A DNA stretch of 64,000 nt, taken from Synechococcus sp. WH 5701 (GTDB lineage: Bacteria; Cyanobacteriota; Cyanobacteriia; PCC-6307; Cyanobiaceae). Positions within the stretch are counted from its first letter, which is position 1. Each line of letters opens with the position of its first letter. Positions 13,568 through 22,133 of this stretch are shown here, one piece after another. The notes under the pieces are model-generated. The model was not told the origin of the DNA. It saw nothing but the letters and a program-made list of their open reading frames with translations, and ran no database searches. Both the position numbers and the translations under genes were made by a program. The stretch lies in the NCBI RefSeq assembly GCF_000153045.1, contig NZ_CH724160.1, forward strand, positions 62,001 through 126,000, given 5' to 3'.

Positions 13568-13942
13568 ATGCGTCAGCTGAACTTCCTGCTGATCTTCAGC
13601 TTTGGCCTGGCCACGGTGATGTTCACCCTGGAGAACACCACCGCCACCACGGTGCACTTCCTTCCCGGGGTGAGCGCCACGCTCCCCCTTGCCGCGATGA
13701 TGCTGGTCGTGGGAGGCATCGGTGCCACCGCCGCCTGGGTGTTCGCCGTCTGGACCGGCGTCGTCAAGAAGGTCGAGGAGCTGCAGGAGCAGGGCGAACG
13801 GGAGGCCCAGCAGGTGCGGATCCAGGAGCTCGAAGCCGACGTTCAGCGCTACCGGGCCACGGTGGATGCCCAACTGAGTCTGCTGCCGGCCGCTGGCCAG
13901 AGTTCGGCCCCGAGCCCTGAACCCCAGCTCGATGAGGCCTGA
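13568..13942 (+). CDS. LapA-domain (DUF1049-like) membrane protein
   Basis: A 124-residue protein with two hydrophobic helices (about 4-21 and 38-60) separated by a short loop containing TATTVHFLPG. A predicted coiled coil follows (VVKKVEELQEQGEREAQQ onwards) and then a Pro-rich tail. This is the LapA/YciS architecture: small inner-membrane proteins whose E. coli member works in lipopolysaccharide assembly. The cyanobacterial function is not established. ATG 13568 was chosen because upstream residues in frame lack structure. It is followed 50 bases later by scpA. Confidence 0.7.
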   Translation: MRQLNFLLIFSFGLATVMFTLENTTATTVHFLPGVSATLPLAAMMLVVGGIGATAAWVFAVWTGVVKKVEELQEQGEREAQQVRIQELEADVQRYRATVDAQLSLLPAAGQSSAPSPEPQLDEA

Positions 13943-13992
13943 ACCAGGGCCCCGCTGGCCGTAAGCCCCCAGGCGGGGTACGTTTCGGGCAG

Positions 13993-14889
13993 ATGAGATG
14001 TGGAAGGTTCTTGGCTGAAGCAGGCGCCAGGCTGGCGATTCGCCTGCTGCAAGATGCCGCCGAACGTGGCGAGATTGACCCCTGGGACGTGGATGTGATT
14101 GCCGTGGTCGACGGCTTCCTCGACCAGCTGCGCCAGAGGATCGGTGCACCCCGGCTGGTGAGCAGACCCGGTGAGGGCGGCAGCTTCGAGAACGATCTGG
14201 CCGCCACCAGCGAGGCGTTCCTGGCCGCCTCCGTGCTGGTGAGCCTGAAGGCCGAGATCCTCGAGCAGCAGACCCTGCCGCCGGAGCCGGCACTGGAGCT
14301 GGACGCCTTCGGCTTCGACGACGAGGACACTGGATCCTTCGAGCTGCTCTCTTTTCAGCTGCCGCGCCGGCCGGAGCGTCACCTGTTGCGGAGGGCCGTG
14401 GCACCACCCCCGCTGCAGCGTCCCGTCACCCTGGGGGAACTGATCCGCCAGCTGGAGGACATCGCCGAGCGCCTGGAGCAGGGTGAGGCGAGCGGGCGAA
14501 CCCGCCAGCGTGGGCGGCGCTACAGCGAGCGGGCGGCGATCGAGCAGGTGGCCGCTCTGGCCCACCGCGAGAAACTACCGGAAACGACCGCCGCCCTCAG
14601 CCACTTCCTGATGGAGTGGCAGGCCGCTCGCGACTGGGTGAACTTCGAGGTGCTGGTGGAAGCCTGGGCACAGGCCGCCCCGGCGGATCTGGACCAGGAC
14701 CGTGTGGGGGTGTTCTGGGCCCTGCTCTTCCTCTGCTCCCAGGGCAGGGTCGACCTTCAGCAGGAGGGCGACCTCTTCGGCCCCCTGTTCCTCAAGGGTT
14801 GCTGGGAAGGCATGGGCGCTGGACCGTCAGTGCTTCCACACGGACTGGTGCCAGCTCCCTCTCCGGCTCGGGAAGCGCAGGCCGCCTGA
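13993..14889 (+). CDS. scpA: segregation and condensation protein A (kleisin)
   Basis: A 298-residue ScpA/kleisin-type protein that bridges SMC heads in chromosome condensation. The N-terminal region AIRLLQDAAERGEIDPWDVDVIAVVDGFLDQL corresponds to the kleisin helical domain, followed by AATSEAFLAASVLVSLKAEIL. The C-terminal winged-helix part includes ALLFLCSQGRVDLQQEGDLFGPL. Length is in the ScpA range. No scpB is present in the window. Confidence 0.82.
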   Translation: MRCGRFLAEAGARLAIRLLQDAAERGEIDPWDVDVIAVVDGFLDQLRQRIGAPRLVSRPGEGGSFENDLAATSEAFLAASVLVSLKAEILEQQTLPPEPALELDAFGFDDEDTGSFELLSFQLPRRPERHLLRRAVAPPPLQRPVTLGELIRQLEDIAERLEQGEASGRTRQRGRRYSERAAIEQVAALAHREKLPETTAALSHFLMEWQAARDWVNFEVLVEAWAQAAPADLDQDRVGVFWALLFLCSQGRVDLQQEGDLFGPLFLKGCWEGMGAGPSVLPHGLVPAPSPAREAQAA

Positions 14890-14938
14890 GGGTCTTCACT
14901 AGGCTGCCTTGAATCAGATCAGAAGGGGAAAGGTGCCC

Positions 14939-16123
14939 ATGAAGGCCATGATTCTCGCGGCCGGCAAGGGAACTCGGGTGCAGCCCATCACCCACACGAT
15001 TCCCAAGCCGATGATCCCGATTCTGCAGAAACCCGTGATGGAGTTTCTGCTGGAGCTGCTCCGTCAGCATGGGTTCACCGAAGTCATGGTCAATGTTTCA
15101 CACCTGGCCGCGGAAATCGAGAACTACTTCAGAGATGGCCAACGCTTCGGCGTGGAGATCGCCTACAGCTTCGAAGGGCGCATCGAAGACGGAGAACTGA
15201 TCGGTGCCGCCCTCGGTTCCGCCGGCGGCCTCAAGAAGATCCAGACGTTTCAACCCTTCTTCGACGACACCTTCGTGGTGCTCTGCGGCGATGCGCTGAT
15301 CGACCTCGACCTCACCGAGGCCGTGCGCCTCCACAAGGAGAAAGGGGCCATGGCTTCCCTGGTCACCAAGCGGGTGCCGAAGGATCAGGTGAGCAGCTAC
15401 GGCGTGGTGGTCACCGACCAGGACAGCCGGGTTCTGAGCTTCCAGGAGAAGCCCTCGGTGGCCGAGGCCGCCAGCGACATGATCAACACCGGCATCTACA
15501 TCTTCGAGCCGGAAGTTCTCGATCACATCCCAGCCGGCGTTCCCTTCGACATCGGCGCCGACCTCTTCCCCAGGCTGGTGGCCGCCGGGGCCCCCTTCTA
15601 TGCCCTGCCGATGGACTTCGAATGGGTGGACATCGGCAAGGTGCCCGACTACTGGCAGGCGATCCGCAGCGTGCTGGAAGGCAAAGTGCGCCAGGTGTCG
15701 GTGCCTGGTCGGGAGGTGCGGCCAGGGATCTTCACGGGCCTGAACGTCGCCGCCGACTGGGACAAGATCAACGTGACCGGCCCCATTTACGTGGGGGGCA
15801 TGAGCCGCATCGATCCCGGTGTGACGATCGTGGGGCCGGCGATGATCGGACCGAGCTGCCACATCTGTGAGGGCGCCACCATCGACAACTCGATCATCTT
15901 TGATTATTCCCGCATCGGTGCCGGCGTGCGCCTGGTGGAGAAGCTGGTGTTCGGCCGCTATTGCGTCGATCGCAACGGAGACCACTTCGACCTGCAGGAA
16001 GCCTCCCTCGACTGGCTGATCACCGACGTGCGCCGCCAGGACGTGGTGCAGCCCTCGCCCCAGCAGAAGGCGATGGCTGATCTGCTCGGCACGGATCTGG
16101 CCCTCAGTGCGGGCGAGAACTGA
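14939..16123 (+). CDS. sugar-phosphate nucleotidyltransferase (mannose-1-phosphate guanylyltransferase-like)
   Basis: A 394-residue protein with an N-terminal nucleotidyltransferase domain and a C-terminal left-handed beta-helix. The signature LAAGKGTRVQPIT starts at residue 6, with IPKPMIPI and LCGDALIDLD further on. The helix carries hexapeptide repeats such as GVTIVGPAMIGPSCHICEGATIDNSII. It should make an NDP-sugar from sugar-1-phosphate; GDP-mannose is a common annotation, but ADP- or dTDP-glucose cannot be excluded. ATG 14939 has an AAGGGG-type ribosome binding site just upstream and is preferred over TTG 14909. The last 20 bases overlap convergent metF. Confidence 0.82.
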   Translation: MKAMILAAGKGTRVQPITHTIPKPMIPILQKPVMEFLLELLRQHGFTEVMVNVSHLAAEIENYFRDGQRFGVEIAYSFEGRIEDGELIGAALGSAGGLKKIQTFQPFFDDTFVVLCGDALIDLDLTEAVRLHKEKGAMASLVTKRVPKDQVSSYGVVVTDQDSRVLSFQEKPSVAEAASDMINTGIYIFEPEVLDHIPAGVPFDIGADLFPRLVAAGAPFYALPMDFEWVDIGKVPDYWQAIRSVLEGKVRQVSVPGREVRPGIFTGLNVAADWDKINVTGPIYVGGMSRIDPGVTIVGPAMIGPSCHICEGATIDNSIIFDYSRIGAGVRLVEKLVFGRYCVDRNGDHFDLQEASLDWLITDVRRQDVVQPSPQQKAMADLLGTDLALSAGEN

Positions 16124-17024
16124 CCTCCGTCAGCAGCGATCCCCCTGGCGGCGAGACGCCAGCCTCGGCCAGGATCCAGGGGATGCGCTCCTCCGCCTTC
16201 ACCGCCATCAGATGAACGCCCTGGGCAATGGCGCGGTACGAGCGCACCTGCTCCGCGGCGATCGCCACACCCTCGGCCGCCGGATCCGCTGACGCCGCCA
16301 GCCGATCAATGATCGGCTGGGGAATCGAGGCACCAGGCACCACGCGATTGATGAAGGCCGCGTTCCGCGCCGATTTGAGCAGGAACACCCCCGCCAGCAC
16401 CGGCAGGCCCAGGGGTTCACTGATCTCGCCGCAGAAGCGGCGCAGCGCTTCGGTATTCATCACCATCTGGGTCTGCAGGAAGCGCGCGCCGGCTGCCTGC
16501 TTGCGCGCCACCCGAGCCCGCAGGCCGCTCCAGCTGGGCGACTGGGGGTCGGCTGCGGCCCCTGGGAACAGGGCCGTGGGACCATCCGGCAGCACGCCCT
16601 CCACTGGATCGAGGCCAGCGTTGAGGCGGCCCAGCAACTGCAGCAGGCGCACTGCCTCCAGCTCATTGACAGCCCGGGCGCCCGGCTGATCCCCGGCACC
16701 CACGGGGTCTCCGGTGAGGCAGAGCACATTGCGGATGCCGAGGGCGTGGGCGCCGAGCAGATCGGCCTGGAGAGCAATCCGGTTGCGGTCGCGGCAGGCC
16801 AGCTGCAGCACGGGCTCGATCCCGGCATCGAGCAGCAGGCGGCAGAGGGCAAGGCTGCTCATGCGCATCACGGCCCTGCTGCCGTCGGTGACATTGACGG
16901 CATGGACCAGCCCGCGCAGCTTGGCGGCCACCGCAAGGGTGCGACTGGGATCTCCTCCCCGCGGCGGGGTCACCTCAGCCGTGATGGCGAACTGACCGGT
17001 CTCCAGGGCCTGGCGCAGAAGCAA
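16104..17024 (-). CDS. metF: methylenetetrahydrofolate reductase
   Basis: A 306-residue MetF-type flavoprotein that reduces 5,10-methylene-THF to 5-methyl-THF for methionine synthesis. Family landmarks are FAITAEVTPPRGGDP near the N-terminus, HAVNVTDGSRAVMRMSS, QLACRDRNRIALQADLLGAHALGIRNVLCLTGDPV and QTQMVMNTEALRRF. The start is TTG at 17024; the frame closes only six codons further upstream, so no ATG alternative exists there. The 3' end overlaps the nucleotidyltransferase gene in convergent orientation. Confidence 0.92.
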   Translation of the reverse strand: MLLRQALETGQFAITAEVTPPRGGDPSRTLAVAAKLRGLVHAVNVTDGSRAVMRMSSLALCRLLLDAGIEPVLQLACRDRNRIALQADLLGAHALGIRNVLCLTGDPVGAGDQPGARAVNELEAVRLLQLLGRLNAGLDPVEGVLPDGPTALFPGAAADPQSPSWSGLRARVARKQAAGARFLQTQMVMNTEALRRFCGEISEPLGLPVLAGVFLLKSARNAAFINRVVPGASIPQPIIDRLAASADPAAEGVAIAAEQVRSYRAIAQGVHLMAVKAEERIPWILAEAGVSPPGGSLLTEVSSRPH

Positions 17025-17102
17025 GGGACAGGGGATCGCTCAGGGCCCATCATGCGTCAACGGCCGCTGCTTACAGTGGGTGTGTGGAGGCGTGGGGTCT
17101 GG

Positions 17103-17372
17103 ATGTCCGATCGAGACAATCTCATCCAGCTGCGCTCCAGTCTTTCGGAACGCGAGCTGGAAATCATCGAGCGGGTAGCGACGGGCCTGACCAATCAGGA
17201 AATCGCCTTGGAGCTGATGATCAGCAAGCGAACGGTCGACAACCACGTCAGCAACATCTTCACCAAGACCGGCGCCAAGAACCGGGTGGCTCTGTTGAAC
17301 TGGGCGATGGATAACGGCAAGATCTGCCGTGATGGTTTCAATTGCTGCAATTTACCCAGCCCTGAAGGCTGA
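17103..17372 (+). CDS. small LuxR-type regulator, PedR-like
   Basis: An 89-residue protein that is little more than a GerE/LuxR helix-turn-helix: LSERELEIIERVATGLTNQEIALELMISKRTVDNHVSNIFTKT (split over residues about 13-55), then a short tail with GKICRDGFNCC. No receiver or autoinducer domain is present. It resembles PedR (Ssl0564 of Synechocystis), a regulator whose activity responds to photosynthetic electron transport, and the C-terminal cysteines could be redox-sensitive. ATG 17103 was chosen because the in-frame extension upstream is antisense to metF. It is divergent from metF. Confidence 0.75.
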   Translation: MSDRDNLIQLRSSLSERELEIIERVATGLTNQEIALELMISKRTVDNHVSNIFTKTGAKNRVALLNWAMDNGKICRDGFNCCNLPSPEG

Positions 17373-17386
17373 ATTCTGGGCTCGAT

Positions 17387-17572
17387 TCAGGTGCTCTGGT
17401 ACGCCCCGACCGAGACGGCCCTCGGCAGGTGAGGCACCTCGACGGTGGCGGTGAGGGGCTGAAGGCTGTAGCCGTCGGGTCCAAGCCCGAACAGATCGGC
17501 GTAGTCGAGGCAATCGTCGGTGTCGCGGCCGGCGAAGCGGAGCACGCCTTGGTGGTCGTAGAGGCCGATCAC
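17387..17572 (-). CDS. small conserved-looking hypothetical protein
   Basis: A 61-residue frame starting with GTG at 17572. It is acidic, with FAGRDTDDCLDYADLFGLGPDGYSL, and has no membrane segment or recognised domain. Its codon use resembles the neighbours. It lies in the otherwise unused gap between the PedR-like gene (convergent, 14 bases) and the CYTH gene upstream on the same strand. I do not recognise a function. It could be a lineage-specific protein or a chance frame. Confidence 0.5.
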   Translation of the reverse strand: MIGLYDHQGVLRFAGRDTDDCLDYADLFGLGPDGYSLQPLTATVEVPHLPRAVSVGAYQST

Positions 17573-17602
17573 GGACGGACCTGAGGCAGGGGGAAGTGGG
17601 GG

Positions 17603-17622
17603 ATTAAGGAGAAATCCTTAAT
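17603..17622. repeat. 8-bp perfect inverted repeat with GAAA loop
   Basis: ATTAAGGA and TCCTTAAT flank a GAAA tetraloop between the CYTH gene and the small hypothetical gene. The repeat is AT-rich for this genome. There is no T-run on either side, so it is a weak terminator at best and could be an operator. Confidence 0.4.
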
Positions 17623-17628
17623 GAAATC

Positions 17629-18177
17629 CTAGCTGATGTCGCTGTCGTTACAAAGGCCGTCCGCCAACAAAGCCTGCCGATCCGCCTCGGACCAGCAGCT
17701 CCATGGGCGCCGCGCCAGGGCCGCATTGCTGAGCGCCCCAAGCCCGGTGATCTCCCGATGGCACCAGGCCGGCAGCGCCAGCACTTGGTCCTCCCGCTCC
17801 AGCTCCACTTCCGCCACCACCAGGGGCGAGTTCTCCCCCTCGAACACGTCAAGCACCCAATCACCGCCAGGCAGGTCAAGCCCGTAGCGCTCCTTGCTGA
17901 GGCTGGCCGCGGCCAGGCCCAGCAGCTGACGGGCATCGGCGACCGGGATCGCATACTCGAACTCCGCACGAGTGACGGCGGTGACGGTGGCCTTAAGGGT
18001 CAGCCAGGCCCGCTCCCCCTGCGCCGCCTCGGTTCGCCCGTCCTCCAGGCGCACCCGCACAGTGACCCCATCGGCAGAAGCCTGCAGATAGCCCTGGCAC
18101 AGGTGTTGCCGCCAGAGGATGTGCTCCCTCCACCCCGTTCCTCCCACGAGGAAGCGGCGCTCGATCTCCAGAGCCAC
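17629..18177 (-). CDS. CYTH domain protein (triphosphate tunnel metalloenzyme family)
   Basis: A 182-residue CYTH protein. The N-terminal EIERRF (residues 4-9) is the family hallmark, followed by alternating charged beta-strand motifs VTVRVRLEDG, AWLTLKAT, EFEYAIPV, WVLDVFEGENSPLVVAEVELE. The family includes tripolyphosphatases and class IV adenylate cyclases that bind triphosphate and metal inside a beta-barrel. Bacterial stand-alone members are usually inorganic triphosphatases. GTG 18177 is the start. It lies 60 bases after nadK on the same strand. Confidence 0.85.
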   Translation of the reverse strand: MALEIERRFLVGGTGWREHILWRQHLCQGYLQASADGVTVRVRLEDGRTEAAQGERAWLTLKATVTAVTRAEFEYAIPVADARQLLGLAAASLSKERYGLDLPGGDWVLDVFEGENSPLVVAEVELEREDQVLALPAWCHREITGLGALSNAALARRPWSCWSEADRQALLADGLCNDSDIS

Positions 18178-18237
18178 CGATCAAAACCACAAGCAGTAGT
18201 CCATCCTGCCGTCAGGCCTTCGGCGAGGGTGCTCCGT

Positions 18238-19197
18238 TCAGTTGGCGGAGGGTTCTGAGGCAGTGAGGTCGCCGGCCCAGTGCAGCTTGTGGCTGAGGGT
18301 GCGGTAGTAGGACGGGCTCTGCTGCAGCACCACCATCAGGGCGCAGTGGCTGGAGCGCTGCACCACGCAGCGATCGCCCGGTTCCAGCATCGTGGCATGG
18401 GCTCCGTCCTTCCAGAGCTTCACCCGCCGGCTCGGCTCACCAAGGGGCCAGATCGCCAGCTGCGAGCGGGGTGGCACCACCACCGGCCGACTGGAGAGGC
18501 TCATCGGGCAGATCGGATTGACCACGATGGCATCGATTCCGGGATGGAGGATCGGGCCTCCGGCCGCCATGGCGTAACCGGTGGAGCCGGTGGAGGTGGC
18601 GATGATCAGACCATCGCCGCGGAACTGATCCACCACCTCCCCGTCGATCTCAAGCTCCAGCACGCAGGTGGGCGAGAGCTCATCGAGGAAGGGGCGGAAA
18701 TAGAAATCATTGAGCGCCCGGTGCAGCCGGGCGGGCCCATCGCTGGCGGGATCCTCCTGCTCATCCCCTTCGGGCACCCCATCGCCGCGATCAACGAAGG
18801 CTTCCAGCATCATGCGGCGCTCGAGGGCGAAGCGGTCATCGCGCAGCCGTTGCCAGAGGTTGTCGTCAGAGGAGGTGGTGCTGAGCACCAGTAACTTGCG
18901 CTCATGGGTGAGGAATCCGAGGTGCCCACCCACGTTGAAGCTCAGGATCGGCACATCCAGGGGGCCGAGGTGACGGGCCGCGCCGAGGACGGTGCCATCC
19001 CCACCCAGCACCACGGTGAGGTCAGGCAGGCAAGGCTCTGTAGCCAGCAAGCCCGGGAAGGGATTGGAGCTGGCTCCGCTGCTGGCCACCGTGACCTGAA
19101 CCCCCTGGGAACGCAGGTCTTCACAGCAGCGCCTTGCCTGGCGCTGAGCCGCCTGGCTGCCGGAGCGCACGATCAGCCAGACCCGCTGCAGCTGCAT
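18238..19197 (-). CDS. nadK: NAD kinase
   Basis: A 319-residue ATP-NAD kinase making NADP. GGDGT at 65-69 is the catalytic phosphate-binding motif. [31 protein letters not shown] and the C-terminal beta-sandwich follow in the normal order. The family length is normal; many cyanobacteria carry two paralogues, and only one is visible here. It is 57 bases downstream of ndhE in the same direction, so it probably belongs to the end of the ndhA-I-G-E transcript, linking NADP supply to the NDH-1 genes. Confidence 0.94.
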   Translation of the reverse strand: MQLQRVWLIVRSGSQAAQRQARRCCEDLRSQGVQVTVASSGASSNPFPGLLATEPCLPDLTVVLGGDGTVLGAARHLGPLDVPILSFNVGGHLGFLTHERKLLVLSTTSSDDNLWQRLRDDRFALERRMMLEAFVDRGDGVPEGDEQEDPASDGPARLHRALNDFYFRPFLDELSPTCVLELEIDGEVVDQFRGDGLIIATSTGSTGYAMAAGGPILHPGIDAIVVNPICPMSLSSRPVVVPPRSQLAIWPLGEPSRRVKLWKDGAHATMLEPGDRCVVQRSSHCALMVVLQQSPSYYRTLSHKLHWAGDLTASEPSAN

Positions 19198-19254
19198 GGA
19201 ATCAGGCCCGAACCCAGAATCGCCAAACCGGAGGGGGAGCGTCGGGGAAGAAGA

Positions 19255-19581
19255 TCACCAGCGCAACAGGTTGAAGCGCTCCATGTCGACGGTTTCGCGG
19301 TTGCGGTAGAGGGACAGCAGGATCGCCAGGCCCACGGCCGCTTCGGCGGCGGCCACGGTGATCACGAAAATGGCAAAGACCTGGCCACGGATCTGCTGGC
19401 CATCGATGTAACTGGAGAAGGCCATCAGGTTGATGTTGACGGCATTGAGCATCAACTCGATGCTCATCAGAACACGCACGGCGTTGCGGCTGTTGATCAG
19501 GCCCCAGACCCCGGTGCAAAAGAGGATGGCAGCAAGCACCAGGTAGGCCTGGAGCGGAATATCAATGGAGGTGGCGGACAT
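19255..19581 (-). CDS. ndhE: NAD(P)H-quinone oxidoreductase subunit 4L
   Basis: A 108-residue, three-helix NuoK-type membrane subunit of NDH-1. The conserved [17 protein letters not shown] carries the buried glutamate of the proton path, and [22 protein letters not shown] holds the second one. It is the last NDH gene of the cluster, two bases after ndhG. Confidence 0.95.
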   Translation of the reverse strand: MSATSIDIPLQAYLVLAAILFCTGVWGLINSRNAVRVLMSIELMLNAVNINLMAFSSYIDGQQIRGQVFAIFVITVAAAEAAVGLAILLSLYRNRETVDMERFNLLRW

Positions 19582-19583
19582 GA

Positions 19584-20210
19584 TCAGACTTTTTCCAGCA
19601 GGGTGGTATCGCCGGCGCTGTTCTCCAGCAGCAGTGGGGTGCGCTCTTTTTCGATCAGTCCTTGATCGGCGGCTTCACCCGTGATCACATCACTGCTGAA
19701 CACGTCGCGACGGGCGAGCACGATCGCTCCGATCATCGCCATCAGCAGCAGAACCGAGGCCAGCTCGAAGGGCAGCAGATAATCGCTGAAGAGGTGGATG
19801 CCGATCAGCACCGTGGCGTCATCCCCGAGAGGGGTGGGCCCCGGCACAGCCCAGGGGGTGGTGAGATCGACCCGCAGGATCAGCAGGAACAGACCGAGGC
19901 AGACGGCCCCGGAGAGCAAGCGGCGCAGGAGCAGGCCGGGGATCTCGGCCATGGCCTCTTTCTTGTTCACGAGCATGATCGCGAACAGGATCAGCACGTT
20001 CACGGCGCCCACGTACACCAGGACCTGGGCCGCAGCAACAAAACTGGCATTCAGCAGCAGGTAAAGACCAGCCACGGAGAGGAAAACACCAGCCAGCAGG
20101 AAGGCTGAATAGACGATGTTGGGCAGCAGCACAACCCCGAGTGAGCCCAGCACCAGGGTGAGGGAGAGGGCGATGAAGCAGACGAGCTGGGTGACGGACG
20201 CGATCGTCAT
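19584..20210 (-). CDS. ndhG: NAD(P)H-quinone oxidoreductase subunit 6
   Basis: A 208-residue NuoJ-type membrane subunit of NDH-1 with five hydrophobic segments, including [27 protein letters not shown] and [20 protein letters not shown]. The hydrophilic C-terminal extension is typical of cyanobacterial NdhG. Its ATG overlaps the ndhI stop by one base (TGATG), and ndhE begins two bases after its end, so all three are translationally linked. Confidence 0.94.
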   Translation of the reverse strand: MTIASVTQLVCFIALSLTLVLGSLGVVLLPNIVYSAFLLAGVFLSVAGLYLLLNASFVAAAQVLVYVGAVNVLILFAIMLVNKKEAMAEIPGLLLRRLLSGAVCLGLFLLILRVDLTTPWAVPGPTPLGDDATVLIGIHLFSDYLLPFELASVLLLMAMIGAIVLARRDVFSSDVITGEAADQGLIEKERTPLLLENSAGDTTLLEKV

Positions 20211-20821
20211 CAGGCGTTCTCCGCGGGCTTGGCGGCTGATGCCGCCATCTCAGCCTGCACCTGCTCCGGCAGCTTTCCGGCCCTTGGCCTGGAGGGATCG
20301 ACCCCGTGGGGGTCCATCTCTCCCTTGGGAAGGTAGGCCAGCTCACGCAGGGGCACCACGGCCGGATCACTGGTGACGCTGGTGGGAAGGCGACCCAAGG
20401 CCACGCTGTCGTAGTTGAGGCTGTGGCGGTCAAAGGCTGCCAACTCGTATTCCTCAGTCATGGAGAGGCAGTTGGTCGGGCAATACTCCACGCAATTGCC
20501 GCAGAAAATACAGACCCCGAAGTCGATGGAGTAGTTCTTCAGCTCCTTTTTCTTGGTCTCCTTGTTCATCACCCAATCCACCACCGGCAGGTTGATGGGG
20601 CACACCCGCACGCAGACCTCACAGGAGATGCATTTATCGAACTCGTAGTGGATCCTGCCCCGATATCGCTCCGAGGGGATCAGCTTCTCGTAAGGGTATT
20701 GAACGGTGATCGGCCTGCGGCGCAGGTGATCAAACGTGACCGACAGGCCTTGGGTGATGTAATTGGCCGCACCGACGGCGTCCTTGGTGTAGTCACCGAC
20801 CTTTTGCAGGAATCCGAACAT
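20210..20821 (-). CDS. ndhI: NAD(P)H-quinone oxidoreductase subunit I (2x[4Fe-4S])
   Basis: A 203-residue NuoI-type subunit that carries electrons towards the quinone site. Two intact ferredoxin motifs are visible, [12 protein letters not shown] and [12 protein letters not shown], each supplying four cysteines for two [4Fe-4S] clusters. An N-terminal amphipathic helix is followed by the cluster domain and a cyanobacterial C-terminal extension. A 100-base gap separates it from ndhA upstream, and the stop overlaps the ndhG start. Confidence 0.96.
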   Translation of the reverse strand: MFGFLQKVGDYTKDAVGAANYITQGLSVTFDHLRRRPITVQYPYEKLIPSERYRGRIHYEFDKCISCEVCVRVCPINLPVVDWVMNKETKKKELKNYSIDFGVCIFCGNCVEYCPTNCLSMTEEYELAAFDRHSLNYDSVALGRLPTSVTSDPAVVPLRELAYLPKGEMDPHGVDPSRPRAGKLPEQVQAEMAASAAKPAENA

Positions 20822-20921
20822 GGCGGGGGAGTCGGAGAGGAACGAAGACAGGAGCTGGGAGCTGGAGAGTTGGAGCTGAGGCTGGAACAGAGAATTGGGT
20901 CAATGATGACCGGCTGGCCGC

Positions 20922-22097
20922 TCAACCGCCGAAAAAGGCGGGGAAGGCGAGCTTCAGGCCAGCGGTGACCAGCAGATTGACCAGGGCGATGGGCAGCAAA
21001 AACTTCCAGCCCAGATCCAGAAGCTGGTCGATGCGCACCCGTGGGAGCGTCCAGCGCAGCAGGATGGCGATGAACACCAGCAGGTAGGCCTTGAGCACCG
21101 TCATGACGATGCCCAGGGAACCGGTGATCACCTGCACCAGAGGGGCATCCACCGACTGGCCGAGGGCGCCGGCCAGCCACTCCACCGGCAGAGGGAACCC
21201 CCAGCCGCCGAGATAGAGGACGGCCACCAGCAGGGCCGAGAGCACCAGGTTGATGTAACTGCCCAGGTAGAAGAGGGCGAACTTCATGCCGGCGTACTCG
21301 GTCTGGTAGCCAGCCACCAGTTCCTCTTCCGCCTCGGGGAGGTCGAAAGGAAGGCGTTCGCATTCGGCCAGGGCGCAGATCCAGAAGATCAGGAACCCCA
21401 CGGGCTGACGCCAGATGTTCCAGCTGAGAATGCCGGCACCGCTCTGCTGGTTGACGATGTCGACGGTGCTGAGGGAGTTGCTCATCATCACGACCGCCAG
21501 CACCGCCAGAGCCAGGGGGATTTCGTAGCTGATCGACTGGGCCGCGGCCCGCAGCCCTCCCAGCAAGGAGTACTTGTTGTTGCTGGCGTAGCCGCTCATC
21601 AGCAGCCCGATCGGCTGGATGCTGCTGAGGGCGATCCAGAGGAACACGCCGATGCCCACATCGCTGATCAGCAGGTTCTGACCGAAGGGCACCACCAGCC
21701 AGGAGAGGATGACCGGCACCAGCACCAGCACCGGGCCGAGGGTGAACAGCAGCCCGTCGGCGCGGTGGGGGATGACGTCTTCCTTGAACAGCAGCTTGAG
21801 GCCATCGGCCATCGGCTGCAGCACCCCGAGTGCACCGGCGTATTCAGGGCCGATCCGCTGCTGCACAGCGGCGGAAATCTTGCGCTCCAGCCAGACGTTG
21901 ACCAGCACGCCGATGACGGCGGCCACCAGCACCAGCAGCATCGGCAGGGGCAGCCAGAGCAGATGGGCCGTGCCCTGGCTCAGGCCGAATCCCTCCAGGG
22001 TGCTGGTGAAACTGGATTGAAGGTCAAGACCAGGGCCAACCACAGCCAGAGCTGGCCAGCTGGTGGTCAAGAGAACTGGTGCCGGGTCGATCAACAC
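20922..22097 (-). CDS. ndhA: NAD(P)H-quinone oxidoreductase subunit 1
   Basis: A NuoH-type membrane subunit forming the quinone chamber with ndhI and its neighbours. Landmarks are [40 protein letters not shown] (split over about residues 68-108) and [27 protein letters not shown]. The GTG at 22097 gives 391 residues. GTG 22043 would give about 373, closer to the family norm, and may be the true start. It heads ndhA-I-G-E and follows citrate synthase by 36 bases on the same strand. Confidence 0.94.
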   Translation of the reverse strand: MLIDPAPVLLTTSWPALAVVGPGLDLQSSFTSTLEGFGLSQGTAHLLWLPLPMLLVLVAAVIGVLVNVWLERKISAAVQQRIGPEYAGALGVLQPMADGLKLLFKEDVIPHRADGLLFTLGPVLVLVPVILSWLVVPFGQNLLISDVGIGVFLWIALSSIQPIGLLMSGYASNNKYSLLGGLRAAAQSISYEIPLALAVLAVVMMSNSLSTVDIVNQQSGAGILSWNIWRQPVGFLIFWICALAECERLPFDLPEAEEELVAGYQTEYAGMKFALFYLGSYINLVLSALLVAVLYLGGWGFPLPVEWLAGALGQSVDAPLVQVITGSLGIVMTVLKAYLLVFIAILLRWTLPRVRIDQLLDLGWKFLLPIALVNLLVTAGLKLAFPAFFGG

Positions 22098-22133
22098 CGT
22101 GACAACTCCGCGTCTCGCTGAGGTGTAGGCAAC

